64,000 bases of DNA from an uncultured Helicobacter sp. (GTDB lineage Bacteria; Campylobacterota; Campylobacteria; Campylobacterales; Helicobacteraceae), in NCBI GenBank assembly GCA_944326445.1, contig CALVDZ010000001.1, positions 186,001 through 250,000 of the forward strand, given 5' to 3'. The notes under the pieces are model-generated. The model did no database searches. It was not told where the DNA came from and saw only the letters and a list, made by a program, of their open reading frames with translations. Both the position numbers and the translations under genes were made by a program. This document shows positions 1-8,548 of the stretch, piece by piece (position 1 is the stretch's first letter; each line of letters opens with the position of its first letter).

Positions 1-2
1 TA

Positions 3-674
3 AAATCCCATAATTTCTTGCTCATCGTGGTTACCAATCAATCCGGGATTGCGCGCGGATACTACACGCAGCGGGATATGCAAGCCTTACATAGCTTTAT
101 GCAGGCGCGGCTAGTGGAGCAGCTTGGATTTGGCTTTGATAGAATCTACTTCTGTCCGCACGCACCACAAGAGCAGTGCGCGTGCCGCAAGCCCAAAAGC
201 GGTATGATCGCACGAGCTTGCGAGGATTTTGCCCTAGATTTGGCACAATCTCTGCTTATAGGCGATAAAATCACTGATATGCAGTGCGCGCACAATGCTG
301 GCGTGGCGGGCAAATTTTTGCTCCAATGCGATGAGGTGCTGCCACAGGATTTGGTGATATCTAATGTGTGCAGAGTGCAAAGCCTCGCGCAGATTCAGAG
401 TGTGTTAGAGCAGAGTATAACACGCAGTGCAGCGACTGGGGGCTCTACTCCCATTACTGATACACAAGTTTCACAAAGTGAAACTTCCAATAAAATGATA
501 GATTCTAGCTCGGTTTATACAAAAGGTGTGAGTCCAAGCGGCGTTCCTGACGCGCTGACACCAAACAAGGTTTTAGATTCTGAAAAATCTGCTGTATGCT
601 CGCGCAGCGGAGGGGCTGGGGGCTCTGTCTCAAGCCCCGATACACAAATTTTGCTCACGCAAAATTTGCAATAA
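3..674 (+). CDS. gmhB: D,D-heptose 1,7-bisphosphate phosphatase, 5' end outside window
   Basis: HAD-family phosphatase that removes the 7-phosphate... more exactly the C7 phosphate of D-glycero-D-manno-heptose 1,7-bisphosphate, a cytoplasmic step toward ADP-heptose for LPS. The frame is open to the window edge, so the N-terminal DxD motif is missing. Visible are the VTNQSG motif II, the zinc loop with Cys-His and CAC near CPHAPQEQCAC, and the IGDK..D motif. The phosphatase domain ends near codon 115-130. The remaining ~85 codons are low in complexity and coincide with a dispersed R1 repeat (SSSVY.KG..PSGVPDA is the peptide it encodes), so the tail is repeat-derived. hldD, hldE and gmhA follow directly, which supports the assignment. 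Confidence 0.9.
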   Translation, partial: KSHNFLLIVVTNQSGIARGYYTQRDMQALHSFMQARLVEQLGFGFDRIYFCPHAPQEQCACRKPKSGMIARACEDFALDLAQSLLIGDKITDMQCAHNAGVAGKFLLQCDEVLPQDLVISNVCRVQSLAQIQSVLEQSITRSAATGGSTPITDTQVSQSETSNKMIDSSSVYTKGVSPSGVPDALTPNKVLDSEKSAVCSRSGGAGGSVSSPDTQILLTQNLQ

Positions 675-676
675 AA
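436..676 (+). repeat. R1 dispersed palindromic repeat inside the gmhB 3' end
   Basis: Holds two hairpins of the R1 type: AAGTTTCAC (466-474) with GTGAAACTT (478-486), and CAAATTTTGC with GCAAAATTTG near 649-671. Between them is the R1 core, TCTAGCTCGGTTTATA... GGCGTTCCTGACGCG... TATGCTCGCGCAGCGGAG. The same core occurs at 6.2, 22.9-23.3 and 26.6-26.9 kb, and part of it at 36.2 kb. Here it is translated as the GmhB tail. Confidence 0.85.
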
Positions 677-695
677 TATATAAGGGGGCTTAGGT

Positions 696-1697
696 ATGAA
701 ATACATTTATGACGATTTGGCGGACAAAAATATCCTCATCACAGGCGGAGCGGGATTTATCGGGAGCAATCTCGCCTTGTATTTTCAAAAGCATCACCCA
801 CAGGCTAATGTCTGCGTGTTTGATAAATTCCGCGATGATACCTACTTCCCTAGTGGCAACCCCACAAGCCTTGGGCATTTTAAAAATCTCCTTGAGTTTC
901 ACGGGGAAGTGATCGTGGGGGATCTCATAAAAGATCTTGATAAGATTAAAAACCGAGATTTTGACTATATCTTTCATCAGGCGGCTATCTCAGATACCAC
1001 TGCAATGGATCAGAAACTTATGCTAGAGACGAATTTTGAGGCATTTGCAAATCTCTATGAGATAGCTAAGCAAAGGGGAGCTATGCTCATTTATGCCTCA
1101 TCGGCAGGGACTTATGGCAATTCCCCAGCTCCCAATAGCCTAGGCGTGGGCGAGGTGCCAGAGAATATCTATGGGTATTCTAAGCTCCAAATGGATGTTT
1201 TTGCGCGCAAAATCCTAGAGCGAGATTCTCAAACTCCCCTCATTGGCTTGCGGTATTTTAATGTCTATGGCGAGCGGGAGTTTTATAAAGGCAAAACCGC
1301 CTCAATGATTTTGCAGCTAGGCTTGCAGGCGTTGGAGCACAAAAAAGTGCGATTGTTCAAACACGGCGAGCAGCTGCGGGATTTTGTGTATATCAAAGAT
1401 GTGATTCAAGCAAATGTCAAAGCCATAGAGGCGCGTGCAAGTGGCGTGTATAATGTCGGTGCGGGCGTGGCGCGGAGCTTTAATGATATTGTGGAGATAC
1501 TCAAAAAACACCTTGGGGATTTTGAAGTGGAGTATATTGACAATCCTTATGCGTTCTACCAAAATCACACGCAAGCGGATATTAGCCTAAGTGAGGAGTT
1601 CCTCTCCTACACGCCGCGCTTTAGCCTAGAGCAGGGGATAGAATCCTACATACCAGAGATTGTGCGGATTTTTGAGACGCAAGTGCGTGCGAGGTAA
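696..1697 (+). CDS. hldD: ADP-L-glycero-D-manno-heptose 6-epimerase
   Basis: Extended short-chain dehydrogenase (333 aa) that epimerises ADP-D,D-heptose to ADP-L,D-heptose, the donor for inner-core LPS. The NAD-binding motif GGAGFIGS is at residues 17-24. The catalytic Tyr-x-x-x-Lys is seen as YGYSK near 159-163. The C-terminal substrate loop includes YNVGAG. The ATG is preceded by AAGGGGGCTTAGGT. The stop is followed within 3 nt by hldE, so this is the second gene of a gmhB-hldD-hldE-gmhA operon. Confidence 0.96.
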   Translation: MKYIYDDLADKNILITGGAGFIGSNLALYFQKHHPQANVCVFDKFRDDTYFPSGNPTSLGHFKNLLEFHGEVIVGDLIKDLDKIKNRDFDYIFHQAAISDTTAMDQKLMLETNFEAFANLYEIAKQRGAMLIYASSAGTYGNSPAPNSLGVGEVPENIYGYSKLQMDVFARKILERDSQTPLIGLRYFNVYGEREFYKGKTASMILQLGLQALEHKKVRLFKHGEQLRDFVYIKDVIQANVKAIEARASGVYNVGAGVARSFNDIVEILKKHLGDFEVEYIDNPYAFYQNHTQADISLSEEFLSYTPRFSLEQGIESYIPEIVRIFETQVRAR

Positions 1698-1700
1698 GTG

Positions 1701-3137
1701 ATGTTTGGCTTGGAGCAAAAATCCCCCAAAGTCCTTGTTATTGGGGATTTGATGATCGATCACTACATTTGGGGGGATTGTAACAGAATCTCCCCCGAAG
1801 CCCCCGTGCAAGTCGTGGAAGTGAAAAATGAAAGCAATAGGCTAGGGGGCGCGTGCAATGTCGCAAACAATCTGCTAGCCCTTGGCGCGCAAGTGTATGT
1901 GTGTGGCGTGGTGGGCGATGATGCTGATGGTAGGTGGCTTGTGGGTGCGCTGCAGGATTTGGGCGCGGATATTAGCCATATCTTTGTGGATTCTGCGCGC
2001 CCTAGCACCAAAAAAAGTCGCGTGGTGATTGCCAATCAGCAAGTGCTGCGCGTGGATAGAGAGAGTAGGGCGAGTGTGGATTCTCTACTGCTGCAAAATG
2101 TGCGCGAGAATCTAAGTGCGCTCATAGCGCAGGTGGATTGCGTGATTCTTTCAGATTACAATAAGGGCTTTTTGGGCTATGATTTTACTCAGGAGATTAT
2201 CGCCCTAGCGCGTAGCGAGCGTAAATTTGTGCTATGCGATCCTAAGGGGAGTGATTATAGCAAGTATAAGGGCGCGACTTTGCTCACGCCTAATAAAAAA
2301 GAAGCCACGCTCGCCACGGGCATTGAGATTCACAATGAGGCAAGCCTGCTCCAAGCTGGCGAGAGGCTAAAAGAGATGTGCGCGCTAGAGATCTCGCTCA
2401 TCACGCTAAGTGAAGATGGCATAGGGATTATCGATGATGGCGTGTGCAAGAAAATCCCCACATTTGCGCAGGAAGTCTATGATGTAACGGGCGCGGGGGA
2501 TACCGTCATCGCAGCTCTAGGCTTTGCGCTAAGTGCGGGGTTAGATATTTATAGGGCAAGTGAGTTTGCCAATAGCGCGGCGGCAGTAGTCGTGGCAAAG
2601 GTGGGGAGCGCGAGTGCTACGCATATCGAGATAGAGCATTATCTCCACGCACACAGACAGAATCTAGACAATGGCAAGGTTTTAGATAAGGAGCAAATGC
2701 GCTCTATGGTGCAATCTCTGCGCCAAAGCAATCCAAAGGCGCGCATAGTTTTCACAAATGGGTGTTTTGATATCCTGCACAGAGGGCACGCGCAGTATCT
2801 TAAGCAGGCACGCGCGCTTGGCGATATGCTCATCGTAGGGCTTAATAGCGACGATTCCATATCGCGGCTTAAGGGCGCGTCTCGTCCCATAAACACGCAA
2901 GAGGATAGGGCGTTTTTGCTCGGTAGTTTGGAATGCGTGGATTATATCGTGGTCTTTAGCGAGGATACCCCACGTGATCTCATCGCCGCTCTTTCGCCCG
3001 ATGTGCTCGTCAAAGGCGCGGATTATGAGGGCAAGGAGATCGCGGGGAGTGAGTTTGTCAAAGAGGTGCGGCTCATAGAATTTGTCGAGGGCAAGTCTAG
3101 CACCAATATCATAGAAAAAATAAGGAGTGGAGAATGA
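1701..3137 (+). CDS. hldE: bifunctional heptose 7-phosphate kinase / heptose 1-phosphate adenylyltransferase
   Basis: Two-domain enzyme (478 aa) that phosphorylates D,D-heptose 7-phosphate at C1 and later couples the 1-phosphate to AMP. The N-terminal ribokinase-like domain (to ~315) has GGACNVANN and the GAGDT catalytic motif near 265. The C-terminal nucleotidyltransferase domain has [13 protein letters not shown] from ~350 and the SST motif near the end. ATG 1701 is chosen because GAGG lies 7 nt upstream; GTG 1698 is an in-frame alternative. The stop overlaps the gmhA start as ATGA. Its heptose bisphosphate and ADP-heptose intermediates are known ALPK1 pathway agonists. Confidence 0.96.
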   Translation: MFGLEQKSPKVLVIGDLMIDHYIWGDCNRISPEAPVQVVEVKNESNRLGGACNVANNLLALGAQVYVCGVVGDDADGRWLVGALQDLGADISHIFVDSARPSTKKSRVVIANQQVLRVDRESRASVDSLLLQNVRENLSALIAQVDCVILSDYNKGFLGYDFTQEIIALARSERKFVLCDPKGSDYSKYKGATLLTPNKKEATLATGIEIHNEASLLQAGERLKEMCALEISLITLSEDGIGIIDDGVCKKIPTFAQEVYDVTGAGDTVIAALGFALSAGLDIYRASEFANSAAAVVVAKVGSASATHIEIEHYLHAHRQNLDNGKVLDKEQMRSMVQSLRQSNPKARIVFTNGCFDILHRGHAQYLKQARALGDMLIVGLNSDDSISRLKGASRPINTQEDRAFLLGSLECVDYIVVFSEDTPRDLIAALSPDVLVKGADYEGKEIAGSEFVKEVRLIEFVEGKSSTNIIEKIRSGE

Positions 3138-3703
3138 AAGATTTTATACAAGCGGAGTTTTTAAACCATATCGAGATAAGCTCGCACGCGCTTAAGTGTA
3201 TGTTAGATTCTATCGAGCAGAGCGCGCATATCCTGCTAGAATGTCTCAAAAACGGCAATAAGGTGCTCATCTGTGGCAATGGCGGGAGCGCGGCAGATTC
3301 TCAACATTTTGCCGCCGAGCTCACGGGGCGATACAAGCGGGAGCGTAAGGCACTAGGGGCGATCGCTCTAAGTGTGGATACCTCTGCCCTTACCGCAATA
3401 GGCAACGACTATGGGTATGAATACACATTCTCAAGGCAGGTTGAGGCTCTAGCGCAAAAGGGCGATGTGCTCTTTGGAATCTCTACGAGCGGGAATTCTA
3501 AAAATGTCCTCAATGCCCTCAATGTCGCAAAATCGCTAGGCTGCAGGACAATCGCGCTAAGCGGTCGCGACGGCGGGGCGATGAAGGCATTGTGTGAGAG
3601 CAATATGATCGTGCCAAGCGATGATACCGCGAGGATTCAGGAGGTGCATATCCTCGTGATACACGCGCTGTGTGATATCATCGAGCGTGAGTGCGGGGAG
3701 TAG
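3134..3703 (+). CDS. gmhA: phosphoheptose isomerase
   Basis: SIS-domain isomerase (189 aa) that converts sedoheptulose 7-phosphate to D-glycero-D-manno-heptose 7-phosphate, the first step of both heptose pathways represented in this window. The signature [16 protein letters not shown] starts at residue ~49, and GISTSGNS and the conserved [13 protein letters not shown] motif follow. It overlaps hldE by 4 nt (ATGA), indicating translational coupling. Its product can feed HldE here and HddA at 57-58 kb. Confidence 0.96.
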   Translation: MKDFIQAEFLNHIEISSHALKCMLDSIEQSAHILLECLKNGNKVLICGNGGSAADSQHFAAELTGRYKRERKALGAIALSVDTSALTAIGNDYGYEYTFSRQVEALAQKGDVLFGISTSGNSKNVLNALNVAKSLGCRTIALSGRDGGAMKALCESNMIVPSDDTARIQEVHILVIHALCDIIERECGE

Positions 3704-3718
3704 ATTCTATAAGTCTTT

Positions 3719-4201
3719 GTGAGTGGTGCAATGTTTGAGCGCACGCTAAAGAGTTTGGCGAGATTTGGGGATTTATCCAAGCAGCTAAAGGAGATGTTTC
3801 GCACTCAAGGGCTTAGCGCGGCGGCAAATGTCGTGGAGAGTAGGGGTGGTGTGAATTATGTGAGTTTCCCCGATGGCGCACTTTTAGAATCTCTGGCTTA
3901 TGTCAATCGCATCTCACACGATGAATTTAGCACCAAGGGCGCGCCATTGCTGCATTTTTGCGCGTGTGAGGAGTTTGGGCGACTCTATGCTGAGCACAAT
4001 CCCCACCTACTGCTTTTTGCCCCTAGGCGCAATGCCTTTGAGTTTAGCGTGTATCGGGGGCATAGTATGGTGGGCTGGTATGCCGATACGCCCCTGCGCC
4101 TTTGCCCTATGTGCAAGGAGATATTTGCAAATCTTTGGCGCACCGAGCCCACCCCGCATTTGCAAAATCTCTTAGAAACCTTGGATTTGCCCCTTGCTTA
4201 G
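3719..4201 (+). CDS. conserved protein of unknown function, possible zinc site
   Basis: A 160-aa soluble protein that I do not recognise. It has no signal peptide or membrane segment. Two cysteine pairs, CAC near residue 80 and CPMC near 130, could form a metal site; this is inference. It follows gmhA by 15 nt on the same strand and so probably belongs to the heptose operon. The start is uncertain: GTG 3719 gives the full length and ATG 3731 gives 156 aa, and neither has a clear ribosome binding site. Confidence 0.7.
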   Translation: MSGAMFERTLKSLARFGDLSKQLKEMFRTQGLSAAANVVESRGGVNYVSFPDGALLESLAYVNRISHDEFSTKGAPLLHFCACEEFGRLYAEHNPHLLLFAPRRNAFEFSVYRGHSMVGWYADTPLRLCPMCKEIFANLWRTEPTPHLQNLLETLDLPLA

Positions 4202-4220
4202 ACTAATCTGAAGGATACAA

Positions 4221-5217
4221 ATGATAGTGATAAAGCTAGCTGGTGGGCTTGGCAATCAGATGTTTAACTACGCGTTTGCGAAGTTTTTGCAAAAGCACGG
4301 ATACAAGGTAGTTGTCGATATCTCGTGGTTCCCGAGTGAGGGTAAAAAGCATAGCGAGGGCAAAAGCGCAAAATAGCTCTCGGGGGGGGGGGCATTAGAA
4401 ATTTTGAACTTCAAAATTTTTCACTCACACTGCCTGTGATTAGAGAATCTAAATCCACTATCGCCGCGCTTTTGGCTTGTGGATTCCCAACGCGCTATGT
4501 GGCGTATAAAAAGCTCCATCGCCTTACGCCAAAACCTCTAAGAAAATTCCTATACACAAAATGGGAGGAGCGGCTTTTTGAGACTATCACGGATTTTGAT
4601 GTGTCGCGTATGCGCGAGGTGTTTGCGCACAAGGATAAGGTGTTTGTTTGCGTGGGGTATTTTTTTGCCTACCACTATGTGCGCGAGGTGCAAGCAGAGA
4701 TTATGCGCGATTTTAGGCTCGCTCATCCGCTAAGCCACGCAAATGCTAGACTTTACACACAGATTGATAAGACGCCAGATTCAGTGTTTTTACACGTGCG
4801 GCGAGGGGATTATTTGCTCGCTAAAAATGCGCATTTTATAGTGCTTGATGGCGCGTATTATGAGCGGGCGTTGCGCCATATCAAGCAGACTTTGCCCACT
4901 GCGCGTGTTTTTGTCTTTAGTAATGATATGCCTTGGTGCAAGGCGCATTTTTTGGATTTGCTAAGCCCAGAGGTGCGAGAGGGGCTAGAGTTTAGCTTCA
5001 TAGAGGGCAATGACGAGGGCAACGCCATAGAAGAGATGGAGCAATGAGCGCGTGTAAGCACGCCATCATCGCAAATTCTACCTTTAGTTGGTGGGCGGCG
5101 TATCGTATCGCTAATCCCCATAAGATTGTCATCGCTCCTAAGAGGATCACGAAAGACGAGAATGAGGCGAGGGAAAAGGTGTTTTATCCGCCCCATTGGG
5201 TGCTGCTAGAGGTGTAG
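4221..5217 (+). pseudogene. broken GT11 fucosyltransferase (FutC-like) with a G11 tract
   Basis: The N-terminus (ATG 4221, after GAAGGA) reads LAGGLGNQMFNYAFAKFLQK, the GT11 alpha-1,2-fucosyltransferase signature, then stops at TAG 4374-4376. Six bases further on is a run of 11 G (4382-4392). Family sequence resumes in another frame (RNFELQNFSLTLP), and HVRRGDY appears near 4795. A second frameshift at about 5043 lies where CAATG replaces an expected CAAATG. ANSTFSWWAAY and the C-terminus to 5217 follow in the third frame. A 12-G tract would restore the first junction, but the TAG and the later frameshift would remain. The gene is therefore inactive as read, unless some lesions are assembly errors. 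Confidence 0.85.
4382..4392 (+). repeat. poly-G tract (G11)
   Basis: Eleven consecutive G within the GT11 reading frame. This is the type of slipped-strand site that switches Helicobacter fucosyltransferases on and off. One additional G would put downstream codons in the frame of the upstream ATG. Confidence 0.9.
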
Positions 5218-5226
5218 GGCTAGATT

Positions 5227-6150
5227 CTAGGGGTTGGAGATTCTCACAAATCGTGTGTGCTTGGGAATGCCATTTTTGCTAAAGCCATTGTATTGGTATG
5301 TGATGGTGGTGCCCACTCTCGGGGGATTGGTGCGCAGCGCGTCGCTAAGCCCGCTGCCGATTTTAAAGGTTATGCGTTTGCCCTGCCAATGTGGGGGAAG
5401 CGGATTGTCCCCATTGCTTTGGAGCACTTGCTCGCATATGAATGCCCCGACTTTGCCCACTGCGCGTCCATTGCCCTGCGTGTAGCCTATGATTTGGCAC
5501 TCGCTATCGGTGTGGGGTTTGAGTTTGAAGGCATTTTTTGCCCTGCCCGGGCGGTAGCCCCGCTCATCGGGGCGTATGATGAGCCCCTCGCCGCTAGATT
5601 GTGTGATTGTCTCAAGCATTGCGTGTAGCTGCCTATCTGTGGCGTGTGGGTCTTGTGGCTCTAGGATATGTTGTGCGATGAGGCGGACATTTGGGCTATG
5701 GTGCGCGGAGAGAAACGCCCTCACTGCCTCTAGTCGCTCGCTTAGGGTGCATTGCGTGTGTTGCGCGTCTTTGAGCCCACAGCTAGGCGAGTCAAAGACG
5801 AGATACGCCACATCGCGCCATTGCTCACAGGTAGAGTCTTGCCTTTTCACAAGGCTTGCCATCTCTTCAAATCGCCCATACCCAAGCCACAGCTCCCCAT
5901 CAAGCGCAAATGGCGGGAGCTGCTCGATAAAGCAGCGCGGTGCGTTGATGGGATTGCCCCTTTTGGTTTTAAGCTCTTTAGAATCCCACACGCCGCGCAC
6001 GCCATCGTATTTTTCGCTCACGAGATAGCGCACAGATTCTAAAAGATCCCCTTGGTAGATTCTAAACTCTACAACTTCTAGCCCATAGGCGATTTGCGCA
6101 CTAAGGATTAATCCAAAAATTCGCGCCAACGCCCGAGTGGATTCTGACAT
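5227..6150 (-). CDS. small ATP-dependent DNA ligase with N-terminal signal peptide
   Basis: A 307-aa adenylation/OB-fold ligase that seals nicks via ligase-AMP. Motif I is EKYDGVRG with the nucleotide-acceptor Lys at residue 47. Motif III is LDGELWLG, and EGLIIR and FKLKP are motifs IV and V. The chosen ATG 6150 starts MSESTRALARIFGLILSAQI, a plausible signal peptide before the catalytic domain. This suggests a periplasmic ligase, as known for the Lig-E group of proteobacteria. An upstream in-frame start at 6225 would add residues encoded only by an R1 repeat and is rejected. It is last in the thiG-nnrDE-accC strand group but separated from it by the repeat. Confidence 0.88.
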   Translation of the reverse strand: MSESTRALARIFGLILSAQIAYGLEVVEFRIYQGDLLESVRYLVSEKYDGVRGVWDSKELKTKRGNPINAPRCFIEQLPPFALDGELWLGYGRFEEMASLVKRQDSTCEQWRDVAYLVFDSPSCGLKDAQHTQCTLSERLEAVRAFLSAHHSPNVRLIAQHILEPQDPHATDRQLHAMLETITQSSGEGLIIRPDERGYRPGRAKNAFKLKPHTDSECQIIGYTQGNGRAVGKVGAFICEQVLQSNGDNPLPPHWQGKRITFKIGSGLSDALRTNPPRVGTTITYQYNGFSKNGIPKHTRFVRISNP

Positions 6151-6154
6151 TTTA

Positions 6155-6330
6155 GTGCAATTTGCTTTGGCAAATTGCTGCCGCTTGCGGGGAGTAAATC
6201 CCCACTCGCTCCGCTTCGCGAGCATATACAGAATCTAAATGCGAGATTTTGTGGCGTTTTGGTGCAATCGCGTCAGGAACACCCCTTGGGCTAACACCTT
6301 TTTTATAAACCAAGCTAGATTCTCTATCCA
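6155..6330 (-). repeat. R1 dispersed palindromic repeat
   Basis: Single R1 unit on the minus strand between lig and thiG. It has the GCAATTTGC...GCAAATTGC hairpin (about 6167-6180), the GGGGAGTAAATCCCC mini-hairpin, CGCTCCGCTTCGCGAGCATA, the CGTCAGGAACAC box and TATAAACCAAGCTAGA. The sequence matches the reverse complement of the gmhB-tail copy with differences in the stem. Confidence 0.85.
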
Positions 6331-6334
6331 TTGC

Positions 6335-7132
6335 CTAAATGAGTTTTGGCATACCGCCCACAGGCGAGGAGGCACTTGCATAGGGCTTTTTGTCCATACG
6401 CCCCGCTAGGAAGCTCTTCCTGCCCGCTATCACAGCGTCCTTCATCGCTTCTGCCATTAGGATAGGATTTTGCGCGGTGGCTATGGCGGTGTTGGTGAGC
6501 ACGCCATCGGCTCCTAGCTCCATCGCGATACTCGCATCCGAGGCGCAGCCTATCCCCGCATCGACGATCACAGGGACTTTGAGCGCGTCTTTGATAAAGG
6601 CGATATTGTAGCGATTTTGTATCCCAAGCCCGCTCCCAATGGGCGCAGCAAGTGGCATCACCGCGCTTGCTCCAGCAGATTCTAGCTGCTTAGCGACTAT
6701 GGGATCGTCATTGGTATAAGCCAGCACGACAAAGCCCTCGCGAGCGAGAATCTCACACGCCTTTAGCGTCTCTATCACATCAGGATAGAGCGTTTTTTGC
6801 GTATCGCCGATGATTTCTAGCTTGATAAAGTCAATCCCACACGCCTCCCGCACGAGCCTAAAAAGCGTGATTGCCTCTTTGGCATTGACACAGCCTGCGG
6901 AATTTGGCAAGAAACTCACATCGGTATCCTTGAAGTAATCAAGCAGATTTTCCTCATCTTTGTTGAGGATATTCACGCGTCGCACCGCCACGGTAATAAC
7001 CTGCGCGCCAGAGGCTAAAGTCGCCTCGCGTGTCGTCTGAAAGTCCTTGTATTTGCCACTTCCTACGATGAGGCGTGAGTGAAACTCCCTAGAGCCGATT
7101 TTTAAACTATCTGTGTTTTGTGTGTTATTCAT
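6335..7132 (-). CDS. thiG: thiazole synthase
   Basis: TIM-barrel enzyme (265 aa) that builds the thiazole phosphate ring of thiamine from DXP, dehydroglycine or glycine-derived imine and ThiS-thiocarboxylate. Family motifs are [10 protein letters not shown] at the N-terminus, [15 protein letters not shown] (with the Schiff-base lysine), NDDP, and the phosphate-binding [11 protein letters not shown] and [15 protein letters not shown] 7132 overlaps the nnrDE stop as TGATG, so it is translationally coupled. No other thi gene is in the window. Confidence 0.95.
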   Translation of the reverse strand: MNNTQNTDSLKIGSREFHSRLIVGSGKYKDFQTTREATLASGAQVITVAVRRVNILNKDEENLLDYFKDTDVSFLPNSAGCVNAKEAITLFRLVREACGIDFIKLEIIGDTQKTLYPDVIETLKACEILAREGFVVLAYTNDDPIVAKQLESAGASAVMPLAAPIGSGLGIQNRYNIAFIKDALKVPVIVDAGIGCASDASIAMELGADGVLTNTAIATAQNPILMAEAMKDAVIAGRKSFLAGRMDKKPYASASSPVGGMPKLI

Positions 7133-8547
7133 CAATGTTTCCTTTCTAATAATGAGAGATTTTCTATAAGTTTTTGGGGCGTGAGGGCGTAGGTGCTAGA
7201 TTCTCTATGGCTTGCTAGGGCGTGAGCGAGGGAAGCGTGGATAGCAGATTCTACCCCGCTGCGCCCTTGTGCTAACAGCGCGCCTATCATACCAGCGAGC
7301 ACATCGCCACTCCCGCCCTTAGCCAGCGCGACGCTCCCGAGGGGATTGATATAGATTTTTTCTCTGTGCGCAATGAGTGTGTTTGCACCTTTAAGCAGGA
7401 GCGTAACTTCGGGATAGCGTTGGCTAAAGCGCATTGCGTATTCTAGGCGATTAGTAGGAGTGAGGGCGACATCGCCAAAGCCACAGATTCTAAGCAGAGC
7501 CACAAATTCCTTAGGGTGTGGGGTGAGCACGATTTGCCTCTGTGCGCTATCAAGCAGGCTCCGATATTCTAAAAGCTCTCTAATCTCTGCATAATGCAGC
7601 GCGTCCGCATCCACTACGCAGGGCTCGCTGCGCTTGAGCACATCGCCCAAAATCTTTGGCGTAAGCTCTCCTAGCCCCATACCCAGCGCAAAAGCCGTGG
7701 TGTTGTGCGGCGCGATCTTGCTTGTCATAATCTCATAGGGCGGCGTGAGCTTTTCGCCCACCACGCTCACAAGCCCAGCCCCAAAGTGCAGGGCGCTCTG
7801 TGCGGCGAGGATAGCCGCGCCACTTTTGCTCCCAGCATACACGCACAAATGCCCAAAGTCCCCCTTGTGCGCGTTTTGTCGCGTGCGTGTGGGCAGCAAA
7901 AGATCGCTAGATTCTAAAAGTTTCAGAGGCGAGGCGATCTCATAGTTTTGGCGCGCCACTCCAAGCTCGGCGAGGTGTATCTCCCCCACATAGTCCTTGG
8001 CGACATCGCTAAATAGCGTGGTTTTGAGCGCGCCCATACACATCGTGTGATGCGCGCTAAACACGGGCGTGGATATTTCATAATCCCCACCAAGTCCGCT
8101 TGGTATATCGCACGCGATTTTGAGCGGTGCGAGGGCATTAGCAGTCTTTAGCACTTGCAAAAGTTCCTCGCTCATACTGCCCCTAAATCCGCTGCCAAAG
8201 AGGCAATCCACCACCACATCGCAAGGCAAAAGCTTAGTGATAAATCGTATCTCCTCAAGCAATCGTGCCTTGTCGCACATCTCCACACACAGCGGGCTTT
8301 TGGGCTCTTTGGCTTGGTAGATTCTCACGCGATAGCTTCCGCTAAGCTTGCGAGCAAGCGCGTAACCATCCGCGCCATTATCGCCACTCCCGCAGATGAT
8401 GGTTACCACGCTTTTTTTGTGCGCTTTTTGCTTGATAAGCTCTAGGAGCGCGTTTGCGGCGTTTTCTACTAGAATCTGTGGCGTGAGGGCAAATCGCTCA
8501 CACACGCGTTTATCAAGCGCACTCACATCTTCATAGACATTTTGCAT
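7132..8547 (-). CDS. nnrDE: bifunctional NAD(P)H-hydrate epimerase / ADP-dependent dehydratase
   Basis: Metabolite-repair enzyme (471 aa) that epimerises and dehydrates damaged NAD(P)H hydrates. The N-terminal YjeF_N epimerase domain has [16 protein letters not shown] and CLFGSGFRG. The C-terminal ribokinase-like dehydratase domain has [40 protein letters not shown] and [16 protein letters not shown] 8547 is preferred over an upstream in-frame start because GGAGAGTGAG lies just upstream. It begins 2 nt after the accC stop. Confidence 0.93.
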   Translation of the reverse strand: MQNVYEDVSALDKRVCERFALTPQILVENAANALLELIKQKAHKKSVVTIICGSGDNGADGYALARKLSGSYRVRIYQAKEPKSPLCVEMCDKARLLEEIRFITKLLPCDVVVDCLFGSGFRGSMSEELLQVLKTANALAPLKIACDIPSGLGGDYEISTPVFSAHHTMCMGALKTTLFSDVAKDYVGEIHLAELGVARQNYEIASPLKLLESSDLLLPTRTRQNAHKGDFGHLCVYAGSKSGAAILAAQSALHFGAGLVSVVGEKLTPPYEIMTSKIAPHNTTAFALGMGLGELTPKILGDVLKRSEPCVVDADALHYAEIRELLEYRSLLDSAQRQIVLTPHPKEFVALLRICGFGDVALTPTNRLEYAMRFSQRYPEVTLLLKGANTLIAHREKIYINPLGSVALAKGGSGDVLAGMIGALLAQGRSGVESAIHASLAHALASHRESSTYALTPQKLIENLSLLERKH

Positions 8548-8548
8548 C

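Noticed and set aside
5045..5047. TGA in the GT11 gene as a recoding signal
   Set aside because: The family sequence continues in a different frame, so a one-base loss explains it better.
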